From CAVVZJ01 sp963752755 (GTDB lineage: Bacteria; Planctomycetota; Planctomycetia; Isosphaerales; Isosphaeraceae): 64,000 bases of DNA. The DNA is taken from NCBI GenBank assembly GCA_963752755.1, contig CAVVZJ010000011.1:372001-436000 (forward strand), in the 5' to 3' direction. Positions 1 to 7,698 of the stretch are shown piece after piece (within the stretch, counting starts at the first letter, position 1; every line of letters begins with the position of its first letter). A model generated the notes under the pieces. That model was given only the letters and a program-made list of their open reading frames with translations. It had not been told where the DNA came from and searched no databases. The position numbers and the translations under genes are program-made.

Positions 1-594
1 CTGGCTCTCGTCGAGGACGTCGGAGAGCTGGCGGTTCAAGGTGCGTGCGCTGGCGAGGTCGTGGCCGAACGGCTTCTCGACCACGACGCGGCTCCAGGGC
101 CCTTCCTGGTGGGCCGGGTAGATCAGGTTACCCTTGCCGAGATGCTCGACGATCGGGGCGAAGAACTCGGGGGCGGCGGCGAGGTAGTAGAGGCGGTTGC
201 CTCGGGTGCCGAGTTCGGCATCGGCGCGTTCGAGAGTCTGGCGGAGGCGGTCGTAGGCGGCTGGGTCGTCGAACGTGCCGGCGCTGAAGAGGATATGGTC
301 GGCAAAGGGCTTCCAGGTCTGGGCGAACTCGGGTTCGCCGTCCTGCTGGAGCGTCTGGTGGAGTTCCTGGCGGAATCGGGCGTCGTCCCAGTCGCGACGG
401 GCGAAGCCGACGACCGCGTACTCGGCCGGCAGTTGCCCCTCGACGGCCAGGCGGTAGAGGGCCGGGGCGAGCTTGCGGTGCGTCAGGTCGCCGGTGGCCC
501 CGAAGAGGACGATGGCGCAGGGGTCGGGCACTCGCGCCCTCGGCAGCGACGCCCGCAGCGGGTTGCTCTCCGGGCTCTCCGGCGTTCCGGCCAT
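1..594 (-). CDS. zwf: Glucose-6-phosphate 1-dehydrogenase, N-terminal part (cut by window edge)
   Basis: First enzyme of the oxidative pentose phosphate pathway; it oxidises glucose-6-phosphate to 6-phosphogluconolactone with NAD(P)+ in the cytoplasm. Visible are 198 codons from the ATG at 594 to the left edge without a stop. Residues 32-37 read GATGDL, the family's dinucleotide-binding fingerprint, followed by THRKLAPALY; near residues 173-180 is EKPFGHDL, the family motif that helps bind substrate. A GGAG sits about 8 nt before the ATG. The C-terminal half lies outside the window. The next gene leftward is not visible, so operon structure is unknown. Identification rests on two diagnostic motifs in the right order and spacing. 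Confidence 0.95.
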   Translation of the reverse strand, partial: MAGTPESPESNPLRASLPRARVPDPCAIVLFGATGDLTHRKLAPALYRLAVEGQLPAEYAVVGFARRDWDDARFRQELHQTLQQDGEPEFAQTWKPFADHILFSAGTFDDPAAYDRLRQTLERADAELGTRGNRLYYLAAAPEFFAPIVEHLGKGNLIYPAHQEGPWSRVVVEKPFGHDLASARTLNRQLSDVLDESQ

Positions 595-666
595 GCGATG
601 ACTCCGAAATCTGGCGGGGCGGCCGGCGCGTCGGACCCGGCCCATCGGGCGTATTCCGTTGCACGG

Positions 667-696
667 AGTCTAGGCATGCGACCGGTCTTGAATCAA
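667..696 (-). promoter_or_regulatory. Candidate promoter of zwf
   Basis: On the minus strand TTGATT (696-691) and TAGACT (672-667) are separated by 18 nt, each matching 4 of 6 bases of the sigma-70 consensus, with a leader of about 65 nt to the zwf ATG. The -35 hexamer overlaps the 11-bp palindrome CTTGAATCAAG (687-697). Read by eye only. Confidence 0.4.
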
Positions 697-810
697 GCGG
701 AGCCCCGACGCCCGGAGGATTGCGGATTGGGGATTGCAGATTGCGGGATCGAATCCGGCGAGGGCCTCCGGGTCGCCGCTGGCAGGCGGCCGGATGAGAA
801 GTCAAAAGCG

Positions 811-1123
811 TTTTTTTTGACTGTTCGCCGCTGCTTGGGACATCCTGGAGGCGCTGACGCGACGCAGTGGAGACGCACTGGGGACGCCTGCGAGAGGGCG
901 TGAGGATGCCGGGGCGACGCTCTCCGATGTTGTGGTTGGCAGGATGTAACTTTTGTATAAGCAAAGGATTCAGGTGAGATTTTGCCCATTTTGAAGTTCG
1001 TTCGGCGCCGGGGACGCGCCACGGCGTCGCGATCTGCGAGCCGAATCCGGCGAGCCGGAGGTCAGCCGGACTGGCAAGAAGACAGTGATAATTATAGCAC
1101 ATGGTGGGGCGGCTGGCGCGGGT
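811..1123 (+). repeat. 11-nt-array interspersed element, copy 1 (complete)
   Basis: About 313 bp, shared with copies at 36984, 52707 and (truncated) 7699. Order on the plus strand: T-run 811-818; GAC at 819; 20 nt later an array of eight 11-nt units beginning at 839, 850, 861, 872, 883, 894, 905 and 916, mostly starting GACGC; an A/T-rich spacer; core GAAGTTCGTTCGGCG starting at 993 (77 nt after the last unit start); GACGC at 1013; ATTATAGCA at 1091-1099, which reads TGCTATAAT on the minus strand; and the box GGCGCGGGT at 1115-1123. It lies upstream of zwf and downstream of the methyltransferase gene. No credible protein is encoded. Function unknown. Confidence 0.85.
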
Positions 1124-1201
1124 GGATTCCTGGTCGGGACGAATCGAGGGGGCTCATCCAGCCAGCCCCGGAGGCGGGAACGTGGCGTCCGAGAGACTCT
1201 C

Positions 1202-1384
1202 ATCCACGAACCCGCGGAGGCGGTCCGATTCGAGCCCGACTCTGGGGGCCAACCGCCTCCGGCTGACCCGACCGGAGACAGCCGAGGGCGGCTGTCCCAC
1301 CAGGCCAGACCGCCCAGACCGGATGACAGCCGGGGGCGGCTGTCCCACCAGGCCAAACCGGACCGCCTCCGCGGGCTCGTGGAT
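1202..1384. repeat. 26-bp inverted-repeat element with two internal hairpin repeats
   Basis: Positions 1202-1227 and 1359-1384 are inverted copies of each other with 25 of 26 bases matching. Between them, two direct repeats about 47 bp apart (near 1277-1314 and 1324-1361) each hold a perfect 7-bp stem ACAGCCG/CGGCTGT with a 4-nt loop, followed by CCCACCAGGCCA. The right arm touches the stop codon of the methyltransferase gene. The layout resembles a REP-type doublet or a small non-autonomous (MITE-like) element. No target-site duplication was recognised. Confidence 0.75.
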
Positions 1385-2216
1385 CAGACCGGCCGACGGC
1401 CGGCCACGTTGATTCCATTCCCCTGGCCAGCGTGGTAGAAGACCTGACCGGCGGAGAGGTCGGTGATCGCGACGAGACCGGCCTCGGAGAACCAGGAGGT
1501 GACCTCGTCGAGGGTGTGGCGGGAAGCGTAGCGGGGGGCGTACCAGTCGAGGGTGTCGCAGACGCGGACCTCGGGGTCGGGATGCATCGAGACGCCGATG
1601 GTCAGGGCGTGCAGGGCCACGCCGAGACGCTGGACCAGGCGGTGGCGGCTGAACATCAGGCGACGCTTCAGGCCGCCGACCGGCGACGATGCCCGGCTGA
1701 GGGCCATCAGGACGCCCAGAGGCAGTCGCGTGGAGATGGCGCGGTGGGCGTTCATGATCCGCTCGACCGCGGGCTTCTCGCGGGGATAGACCCAGACGAC
1801 GATCCGGCCGCCGGGCTTGAGCAGCTTCGCCAGGGCGAGGAAGGCGCGGCGGGGGTCGGGGGTGTGGTCGAGGACGCCGAGGCTGTAGATGTGGTCGAAC
1901 GAGCCCGGGGCGAACGGGGGGCGGAGCAGGTCGCCGCGGACCAGGGCGACGTCGCCGAGGCCGGCGGTGGTCTCGCGGGCGGCGAGGAGGGCCCAGCTCA
2001 GGTCGAGGCCGACGGCCCGAGCCCCCTGCTCGGCGGCGATTCGCAGGTAGCGGCCCATCCCGCAACCGGCGTCGAGCACCCGCGCCCGGCCAGGTCGGAC
2101 TCGGTCAGGCCGGTTCGGCTGCGGAAGGTGGCGCGGTCCTCCTCGGGGCGGAGGATGCGGAAGCGGTTCCACTGGAGGGCGTAGGCCGACTTCGTGCGGC
2201 CCTGGACGTCGCTCAT
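1384..2216 (-). CDS. Class I SAM-dependent methyltransferase (frameshifted)
   Basis: A Rossmann-fold methyltransferase of about 277 residues; the substrate cannot be named. The N-terminus, from ATG 2216 (MSDVQGRTKSAYALQWNRF), is in one frame. After about position 2092 homology continues in another frame with VLDAGCGMGRYL, the SAM-binding motif I, then GLDLSW, a motif resembling post-I acidic positions, YSLGVLDHTPDPRRAF (motif IV region) and LLKPGGRIVVWVYP. The N-terminal segment resembles methyltransferases of glycan or natural-product clusters. One base is missing or added near 2092; since both sides fit one family, I treat it as one gene. The stop lies at the arm of an inverted-repeat element, so the extreme C-terminus could have been altered by insertion. 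Confidence 0.75.
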
Positions 2217-2458
2217 CGTTTCCCCCGGGAGCGGCCGCCCGCCTCGACCGGAAGAAGACGCCCTGGCCACCGCGAAGGCACACGGTCCCACCGACCGTCG
2301 GAACAGGCCCACGAACCCCCCAAGGGTACGCAGCACAGCCGACGATCCCGACGCGCCACCGACAGTGGCCAGGATCGAGGATACGTCCTCGACGGGCCCA
2401 TATCCCGAGCTTCTCCGTTCCGTAACGTAGAGAACTGGAAGCGTGCCCGTCAGATCCT

Positions 2459-2487
2459 ATTTTTTAGCAACCGTGGCTCGCTGTCAA
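2459..2487 (-). promoter_or_regulatory. Candidate promoter of the methyltransferase gene
   Basis: On the minus strand a perfect TTGACA (2487-2482) is followed 17 nt later by AAAAAT, or 15 nt later by TAAAAA, in a local A/T-rich patch. It lies within the 321-bp gap 2217-2537, where I see no gene. The -10 match is weak, so only the -35 stands out. Confidence 0.3.
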
Positions 2488-2537
2488 GAGGCTGTCGCGA
2501 AGGTCCGGTGTCAAGACAACTCGACGTCGGCGTGCCT

Positions 2538-3296
2538 TCAGAGTGTCATCCATCCGGCGGTCGTCTCCTCGACCAGTTCCGGCTCGATGATCTCCTGACC
2601 CCGACCGGCTCCCTCCCTCAGTGACAGCGCAGCGATGCGGTCGAGGACGCGGGGAATGCCACGCGCGAGGGCGTGGACCCGGGCGAGGGCTCGCGAGGTG
2701 AACGTCGGGCGTTCGCGTCCCATGGCAGCCAGCTTGGTATTCAGGTATTGCCCGGCCTCGGTTCGCGTCAACGGCGACAGGTGAACCACGGGCGCCCAGC
2801 GATCCGCCTCCGAGTCGCAGGTGCGACCAATGCGGAGGAGCGTCAGCCGGGCGTCAAGATGGAGGAGCCGGTCCAGGATGCGGGGGTCGTCAGCCTCGTG
2901 GGCGTTGTCCAGGGCCAGGACGACGGTCAGACCCTGGAGCCGGCAGAGCCGCGCGGCGTCGGCCAGCGCCTTCCAGGCGACCGGCCACGGCGCATCGGCA
3001 CGGACCCGGACGCCCAGAGCGGCGGCAAGTTCCACCAGCAGCGTCGGGCCGTCGTTCGCGGCGCTGGAGCGGGCGAGACGTCGCCGGGGCGATCGCAGTT
3101 CGGAGAGGACGCGATCGAGGACCCTCGTCTTGCCCAGACCCTCCGGAGCTTCCAGCATCGCCAGGCGATCCCCGGACTCCACCGCCTGCCGGAGTCGCGC
3201 GACGGCCGAGGTGTGGGTCGGCGTCGGCACGAACAGGGACGCTCCCTCGCGGAAGGGAAAGTCGCTGAGGCCCCAGTGTCGTTCCACCTCGACCAT
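2538..3296 (-). CDS. ExeA/GspA-like AAA ATPase (orphan)
   Basis: A 252-residue AAA-type ATPase. The opening VERHWGLSDFPFREGASLFVPTP resembles the start of the ExeA/GspA ATPases, which use ATP to help assemble type II secretion or pilus machinery. Walker A is APEGLGKT, with Ala in place of the first Gly; Walker B is VVLALDNAHEADD; ARGIPRVLDRIAALSL near the C-terminus fits the sensor-2 region. The peptidoglycan-binding domain of true ExeA is absent, and no secretin or pseudopilin gene is nearby, so the partner is unknown. It is divergent from rsmE, sharing the 3297-3441 region. ATP binding is well supported; the process it serves is not. Confidence 0.8.
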   Translation of the reverse strand: MVEVERHWGLSDFPFREGASLFVPTPTHTSAVARLRQAVESGDRLAMLEAPEGLGKTRVLDRVLSELRSPRRRLARSSAANDGPTLLVELAAALGVRVRADAPWPVAWKALADAARLCRLQGLTVVLALDNAHEADDPRILDRLLHLDARLTLLRIGRTCDSEADRWAPVVHLSPLTRTEAGQYLNTKLAAMGRERPTFTSRALARVHALARGIPRVLDRIAALSLREGAGRGQEIIEPELVEETTAGWMTL

Positions 3297-3441
3297 CGCG
3301 ACGCCTCGACGGGTCCGGTTCGACGGCTCCAGCGATCGGAGCCGGCGGTCCGGTGGATTCCTGATTGTTTGATCGGTTAAGATGCCCCCGGGGCTTTGGG
3401 CCTTCCGCCTGACAAGCCGAAGGGAAGGAGTTCTGTGCCCC

Positions 3442-4149
3442 TTGGCCGACCGCTTCTATTGCCCAGATTCTCCCGTCGCGGGCCGACTCACGCTTCGAGG
3501 CGACGAGGCCCGCCATCTCGCCCGGGTTCGTCGGGTCGGACCGGGGGACCTGGTCGAGGTCTTTGACGGGCAGTCGGCGATGGGCCGACGGGCCGAGGTC
3601 CGGGCGGTCTCGGGCGACCGGGTCGAGCTGGAGGTCCAGGGCGAGCCGATCCCCGGTCGGGAGCCGCCGTTCTGGCTGACGCTGGCGGCGGCGGTGCCGA
3701 AAGGGGAGCGGTTCGACTGGCTGGTCGAGAAGGCGGTCGAGGTGGGCGTCGGGCGACTGGTCCCCTTGATCGCGGGCCGTTCGGTGGTCGAGCCGCGAGC
3801 GGGCAAGCTGGAGAAGCAGCGGAGGGCGGTCATCGAGTCGTCGAAGCAGTGCGGGCGGAACCGCTTGATGGAGGTCGCCGCGCCGATGAGGCTCGACGAG
3901 GTTCTGAAAACGACCCTGGCGCCGGTCCGGCTGCTGGCGCATCCGGACGGATTGCCGCCCTCCGACTGGCCGGGCCGCGTTCCGGGTGGGGAGGTCGCCC
4001 TGGCGGTTGGTCCGGAGGGAGGTTTCACGGAGGCGGAGGTCGCCGCGGCCGGGGAGGCGGGCTGGCGAGTCGTGACGCTCGGGCCGACGATCCTGCGGGT
4101 CGAGACGGCGGCGATCGTCGGCTCGGCGCTGGTGCTGGCGATCGGTTAG
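3442..4149 (+). CDS. rsmE: 16S rRNA (uracil-1498-N3)-methyltransferase RsmE
   Basis: SPOUT-class methyltransferase that methylates N3 of U1498 in 16S rRNA. Family motifs are KGERFDWLVEKAVEVGV, SKQCGRNRL, VGPEGGFTEAEV (SAM-binding knot) and LGPTILRVETAAI. I choose the TTG at 3442: GGAAGGAG lies at 3423-3430, and the protein then begins LADRFYCPDSPVAGRLTL, like family N-termini. The in-frame ATG at 3382 gives 20 extra residues without similarity and overlaps a putative -10 box TAAGAT (3378-3383), so it is unlikely. Followed after 46 bp by the TSUP gene, possibly in one transcript. Confidence 0.93.
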   Translation: MADRFYCPDSPVAGRLTLRGDEARHLARVRRVGPGDLVEVFDGQSAMGRRAEVRAVSGDRVELEVQGEPIPGREPPFWLTLAAAVPKGERFDWLVEKAVEVGVGRLVPLIAGRSVVEPRAGKLEKQRRAVIESSKQCGRNRLMEVAAPMRLDEVLKTTLAPVRLLAHPDGLPPSDWPGRVPGGEVALAVGPEGGFTEAEVAAAGEAGWRVVTLGPTILRVETAAIVGSALVLAIG

Positions 4150-4195
4150 GCTGGGGAGGAAAAGGTCGGCAACCTGAACCTGGAGGAGCTTTCGC

Positions 4196-4666
4196 GTGGC
4201 TGGACCTGGCTCGTTTCTGCCGATGATCGTCCTGGGGCTGGTGGCGGGCGTCATGGGGGGGATGTTCGGCATTGGCGGGGGCCTGATCATGGTTCCCGCC
4301 CTGATCCTGGTCTTCGGCCTCGACCAGAAGACCGCGTTCGGGACGTCCCTGATGGCCCAGCTCCCGCCGGTGGCCTTGCTCGGGGTGGCCGAATACTGGA
4401 GGCGGAGCCAGGTGCAGGTCGGGTCGGGACTCTGGATCGCGCTGGGGCTGGTGATCGGGGCCTGGTTCGGAGCGAGGATGACGGGCCTGATCCCCAAGGA
4501 GCCGATGAAGCAGACTTACGGCGTCTTCCTCGTGCTGATGGGGCTCTATTTCTTGCTCGCCCCAAGCACGCCGACCGGCCGGGTCCAGACGCCCGAGGTC
4601 CAGACGCACCCCACCGCCGAGCCCGGCGCCGCCCCGACCGCTGAGGCGCCCGGTCAGGTCCACTGA
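4196..4666 (+). CDS. Small TSUP-family (TauE/SafE-like) membrane transporter
   Basis: A 156-residue membrane protein starting at GTG 4196, with GGAGGAG about 8 nt upstream. The first 45 residues show the TSUP hallmark GLVAGVMGGMFGIGGGLIMVPAL; further hydrophobic segments lie around residues 55-70, 78-98 and 105-122, followed by a Pro/Ala/Thr-rich soluble tail. TSUP proteins export or import small anions such as sulfite or organosulfonates; the substrate here is unknown. Full-length members have about 250 residues and two repeats, so this is a half-size form that probably dimerises. Its last 13 bp overlap the convergent VOC gene. Confidence 0.88.
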   Translation: MAGPGSFLPMIVLGLVAGVMGGMFGIGGGLIMVPALILVFGLDQKTAFGTSLMAQLPPVALLGVAEYWRRSQVQVGSGLWIALGLVIGAWFGARMTGLIPKEPMKQTYGVFLVLMGLYFLLAPSTPTGRVQTPEVQTHPTAEPGAAPTAEAPGQVH

Positions 4667-5064
4667 CCGCCGGACTTGTCCTGGTAGATCGACCAGACGT
4701 AGCCGTCGGGGTCCTTCAGGGCGAACTCGCGCCAACCCCAGGCCTGATCGACGGGCTCGCCGGAGACGCTCAGCAAGGCCCCCTGGTCGAGGCAGTGCTG
4801 GTAGAAGGCATCGATGTCATCCACGCGCATTTGCAGGTGGATTCCCAGACCGACGCGCTGGCCGGCGAACTCCTCGGCGTGGGGCTCCTGGGGGTGGAGC
4901 ATCAAGGAGAAGCCGCCGACGCGGAGGATCGCCAGGTTGATCGGGCCGCCTTCTTGCTCGGCGTGGACCTGGACCACCTCGGCGCCGACGATCTCGTTGT
5001 AGAATTCCAGTGAGCGGAGGACGTCGTCCACGTAGAGGAATGCGCTCGTCACCTGGGCCGTCAT
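4654..5064 (-). CDS. VOC (glyoxalase/bleomycin-resistance fold) protein
   Basis: A 136-residue vicinal-oxygen-chelate protein from ATG 5064, preceded by GGGAGGT. It starts VTSAFLYVDDVLRSLEFYNEIVGAEV and ends GWREFALKDPDGYVWSIYQDK, the typical first and last strands of a VOC unit with the D-P-D-G-Y signature. Possible metal ligands (H, E) lie in LGIHLQMRVDD and the C-terminal strands. Members include glyoxalases, dioxygenases and antibiotic-binding proteins; I cannot tell which applies here. An in-frame upstream start (5112) exists but lacks a ribosome-binding site. The gene ends inside the tail of the TSUP gene. Confidence 0.88.
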   Translation of the reverse strand: MTAQVTSAFLYVDDVLRSLEFYNEIVGAEVVQVHAEQEGGPINLAILRVGGFSLMLHPQEPHAEEFAGQRVGLGIHLQMRVDDIDAFYQHCLDQGALLSVSGEPVDQAWGWREFALKDPDGYVWSIYQDKSGGQWT

Positions 5065-5207
5065 GGCACCTCCCGACCGGACGGGTCCGTAAAAGTCCGG
5101 GATCGATTCCAACTGGGCAAGCCGAAGGGCTTGCCCCTGCGGAAAATAACCCGATCGGCCCGGCGTTGCAATGCGAGGCGAGCCGGCTGCGGTCGGAGGG
5201 GCCGGGT

Positions 5208-5420
5208 TCAGGCCATCCCGCGGGGGACGTTCACGTTGACCGAAGCCCCGGTCGAGGGCTGCATCGGCTCGCCGCAGCAGCGGAAGTCCCAGTCGGGGGG
5301 ATTGCAGGTGCAGGGGTTGATGATCTCGATCTCAGAGCCGCAACTGCGGCAGTAGAGACGCTGCCCCTTCTCCTGGGTGATCCGGTCGCCGGTCGGTTCG
5401 TCGAAGCTGCGCGAGGACAT
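5208..5420 (-). CDS. Small desulforedoxin-like CxxC/CCG metal-site protein
   Basis: A 70-residue protein from ATG 5420, with GGAGG a few nt upstream. It holds YCRSCGSEIEIINPCTC and then FRCCGEPM. The pattern CxxC followed by adjacent CC-G-x-x-M matches the desulforedoxin / N-terminal desulfoferrodoxin iron site, with two extra cysteines (CTC) between. It may bind iron as a small redox protein or zinc as a structural ribbon; sequence alone does not decide. It lies just downstream of the hydrolase gene on the same strand. Confidence 0.7.
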   Translation of the reverse strand: MSSRSFDEPTGDRITQEKGQRLYCRSCGSEIEIINPCTCNPPDWDFRCCGEPMQPSTGASVNVNVPRGMA

Positions 5421-5489
5421 CCGGGCCTCCTTTCGGTTGGGGTTGATGGCTGGGTCCGATCTCGGGAACAGGCGCCGCAAATGCCGGGC

Positions 5490-6446
5490 CTACGGACCTT
5501 CGACGGCGAAGAACGCGACGGTCCGGCGGATGGCCGGCAGGAGGTAGCCGGCGGCGGAGTAGTGGCCGCAGTCGAACCAGTGGATTGGGGGACGGCCGGC
5601 CGCCTCCCACAAGGCCCGCGCCGAGCGGGGCGGGATGACTTCATCGACGTTGCCGTTGAGCATCAGCACCCGCTTACCTTTGAGGCCGTGGGCGTAGGTC
5701 AGGGGGTCGAAGGGGCGGGTCAGGGCTTCGAGGTCGGCCTTGGTGCGACCGGCGGCGATCCAGAGGGCGCGGTAGGAGGCGGCTTCGGGCATCTCCCAGA
5801 GGATGTCGGCCAGGCCGCCGCCGGCCAGCAGCAGGCAGGCGTCGTGGATGGCCGGGTCCACCGAGGCGGCCAGCGCCGAGACGATCCCGCCGAGGCTGAT
5901 GCCGGCCACGCCGAGCTTTTCCGGATCGACCTCCGGCCGCGCGGCCAGCCAGGCTGCGGCGCGGCGAACGTCGCAGACGCCCTGGCGCATCGCGGTGATC
6001 GTCCGCGTGATATCGGCCGAGAGGAACCGCTTGCCGGCCGGCCGTCGTTCGCCGTAATAAGGAAGCTTTACGAAGAGAGCCGCCACCCCTTGATCGGCCA
6101 GCCGCGCGGCCAGGTAGCGCGAGAGGGCGAAGTCGGCCCCGAGGATGTGGAGCACGACCACCCCCGGCCCGCGGCGGCCCTCCCCTTCCGACGGACAGAA
6201 ATACTCGGCGTGAACGGTGTTGTTCTCCGGGTCGGGCGTCGCGATCGGCGAGGGGAACCGCACCGCCCAGACGGAATAGCCGCCAGCTTCCCGAAGCGAT
6301 TCCATCTCGAATGGGAAGGTTGCTTCCTCCAGGCGGAACCGTTCGGGGACCCGCGACTCGGCCCCGGTGGGTCGGAAGGTCGCCTCGCCGCGCATCGAAG
6401 GACCGGCCGCGAGCAGACAGAGCAGAGGGAAGGTCAGGGGCGTCAT
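5490..6446 (-). CDS. Secreted alpha/beta hydrolase (esterase / dienelactone-hydrolase-like)
   Basis: A 318-residue protein from ATG 6446 with a short signal peptide (MTPLTFPLLCLLAAGPS). The alpha/beta hydrolase core shows VVVLHILGADFALSRYLA near the oxyanion region, nucleophile elbow GISLGG, acid in LNGNVDEVIPP and catalytic His in FDCGHYSAAGYL. Order and spacing of Ser, Asp and His are as expected. The closest general match is to acetyl-xylan-esterase or dienelactone-hydrolase-like proteins, which cleave small esters; the substrate is unknown. It is divergent from the GT9 gene. Upstream in-frame starts lack the signal peptide position and were not chosen. Confidence 0.85.
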   Translation of the reverse strand: MTPLTFPLLCLLAAGPSMRGEATFRPTGAESRVPERFRLEEATFPFEMESLREAGGYSVWAVRFPSPIATPDPENNTVHAEYFCPSEGEGRRGPGVVVLHILGADFALSRYLAARLADQGVAALFVKLPYYGERRPAGKRFLSADITRTITAMRQGVCDVRRAAAWLAARPEVDPEKLGVAGISLGGIVSALAASVDPAIHDACLLLAGGGLADILWEMPEAASYRALWIAAGRTKADLEALTRPFDPLTYAHGLKGKRVLMLNGNVDEVIPPRSARALWEAAGRPPIHWFDCGHYSAAGYLLPAIRRTVAFFAVEGP

Positions 6447-6516
6447 CTCGGGTTGGCCTCGTCTTCGAAACGATGGGAACGTGGCTCGTCCGATTGTAAC
6501 CGCCAGCTCGTTGCGG

Positions 6517-6545
6517 TTGTCCGACTTCTTGACCGCGGTTAAGAT
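6517..6545 (+). promoter_or_regulatory. Candidate promoter of the GT9 gene
   Basis: TTGTCC (6517-6522) and TAAGAT (6540-6545) are 17 nt apart, about 45 nt before the start codon. The context GGTTAAGATGCCC also occurs just before rsmE (TAAGAT at 3378-3383), and GGTAAGATCCC stands before the aldo/keto reductase gene (26735-26740), hinting at a recurring -10 form TAAGAT in this genome. Confidence 0.5.
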
Positions 6546-6589
6546 GCCCGGCCCCCCGACCGGGACCAAGGGAAAGGGAGTTCCCAGCA

Positions 6590-7666
6590 ATGCCCCGATC
6601 GCGAGCCGATCTGACCACGCTGCGACCCGAGCGGGTCGTCCTGATCAAGCCGAGTGCGCTGGGCGACGTGGCAAACGCCACGCCCGTGCTGGCCGCCTTG
6701 CGGGACCACTGGCCTTCGTCGCGGTTCGCCTGGGTCGTCAACGCGAGCCTGGCCGGCCTGGTCGAGGGCTTGCCGGGACTCGACGAGGTGATCCGGTTCG
6801 ATCGCTCGCGGTTCCGGCTCACACCGGGCGGGCTCGGGTCGTTCGGCCGTTTCCTCCGCGACCTGCGACGTCGGCGGTTCGACCTGGCGATCGATCTCCA
6901 GGGCTTGCTCCGGTCCGGAGTCATGACCTGGGCCACCGGTGCGCCGCTACGGGTCGGCCTCGCGGACGCTCGCGAAGGGGCCTCGCGGTTCTACAATCAT
7001 CGGGTCGCGATGCCGTCGGAGGCGACGCATGCCGTCGATCGACTCTTGCGGGTCGCCCGTGCCTTCGGGGCCTCGACGGCCGAACCCCGCTTTCTCGCGG
7101 CCTGCCAGGACGCCGATCGGCGCTGGGCACGCGAGGTTCTGGCGGGAGTGCCGAGACCGCGTCTCGTGTTGAATGTCGGCGCTCGCTGGGAGACGAAGCG
7201 CTGGCCTCCGGAACACTTCGCCGAGGTCGCCCGCCGTGCCGTGGGCCGGTTCGGCGCCGGCCTGGTGGCCGTGGGGGCGCCGGAGGATCGGCCGCTCGTC
7301 GCGGCCTTGAGGGAGGCGCTGGCTCCGATCCGCCTGCTCGATCTCTGCGCCGGCACGAGCTTGCCGCAACTGGCCGCGCTGGCGGCCGGGTCGGACGTCG
7401 TGCTCTCCAACGACACCGGCCCGCTTCACCTGGCCGTCGCGGCCGGGGCCCGGACGGTCGGTCTCTACACCTGCACCGACCCTCGCGAGAATGGCCCGTA
7501 TGGCCCGCGGGCCGTCGCGGTGTCGACGCACGTGGCCTGCGCGGCGAGCTACCTCGTCCGATGCGACCGTCTTGACTGCCTCTCCGAGCTGACTCCCGAC
7601 CGCGTCTGGCCGGCCGTGGCCCGACAGATCGCGGCCGCGCTCGACGCCGATTGCTCGGCAGCCTGA
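6590..7666 (+). CDS. Glycosyltransferase family 9 (heptosyltransferase-like)
   Basis: A 358-residue GT9 enzyme from ATG 6590, preceded by AAGGGAAAGGGAG. It shows VVLIKPSALGDVANATPVL (N-terminal Rossmann start with the GD pair), FDLAIDLQGLLRSG, LVLNVGARWETKRWPPEHF and SNDTGPLHLAVAAGARTVGLYT, the nucleotide-sugar-binding C-terminal motif. GT9 members transfer heptose or related sugars to LPS core on the cytoplasmic side of the inner membrane; a role in an LPS-like envelope glycan is likely, but the exact sugar is unknown. A truncated interspersed element lies directly downstream. Confidence 0.92.
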   Translation: MPRSRADLTTLRPERVVLIKPSALGDVANATPVLAALRDHWPSSRFAWVVNASLAGLVEGLPGLDEVIRFDRSRFRLTPGGLGSFGRFLRDLRRRRFDLAIDLQGLLRSGVMTWATGAPLRVGLADAREGASRFYNHRVAMPSEATHAVDRLLRVARAFGASTAEPRFLAACQDADRRWAREVLAGVPRPRLVLNVGARWETKRWPPEHFAEVARRAVGRFGAGLVAVGAPEDRPLVAALREALAPIRLLDLCAGTSLPQLAALAAGSDVVLSNDTGPLHLAVAAGARTVGLYTCTDPRENGPYGPRAVAVSTHVACAASYLVRCDRLDCLSELTPDRVWPAVARQIAAALDADCSAA

Positions 7667-7698
7667 GAAACCCCGGCCGCGCCGCGACACGTCGAGAA

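Noticed and set aside
15..903. Plus-strand open frames over the zwf region
   Set aside because: The minus strand encodes glucose-6-phosphate dehydrogenase with diagnostic motifs; the plus frames are shadows.
693..1102. Minus-strand open frames crossing interspersed element copy 1 (translating to APNELQNGQ and similar)
   Set aside because: The phrase arises from the core GAAGTTCGTTCGGCG; the 11-nt period of the array breaks the reading frame, so the repeat is not a conserved protein.
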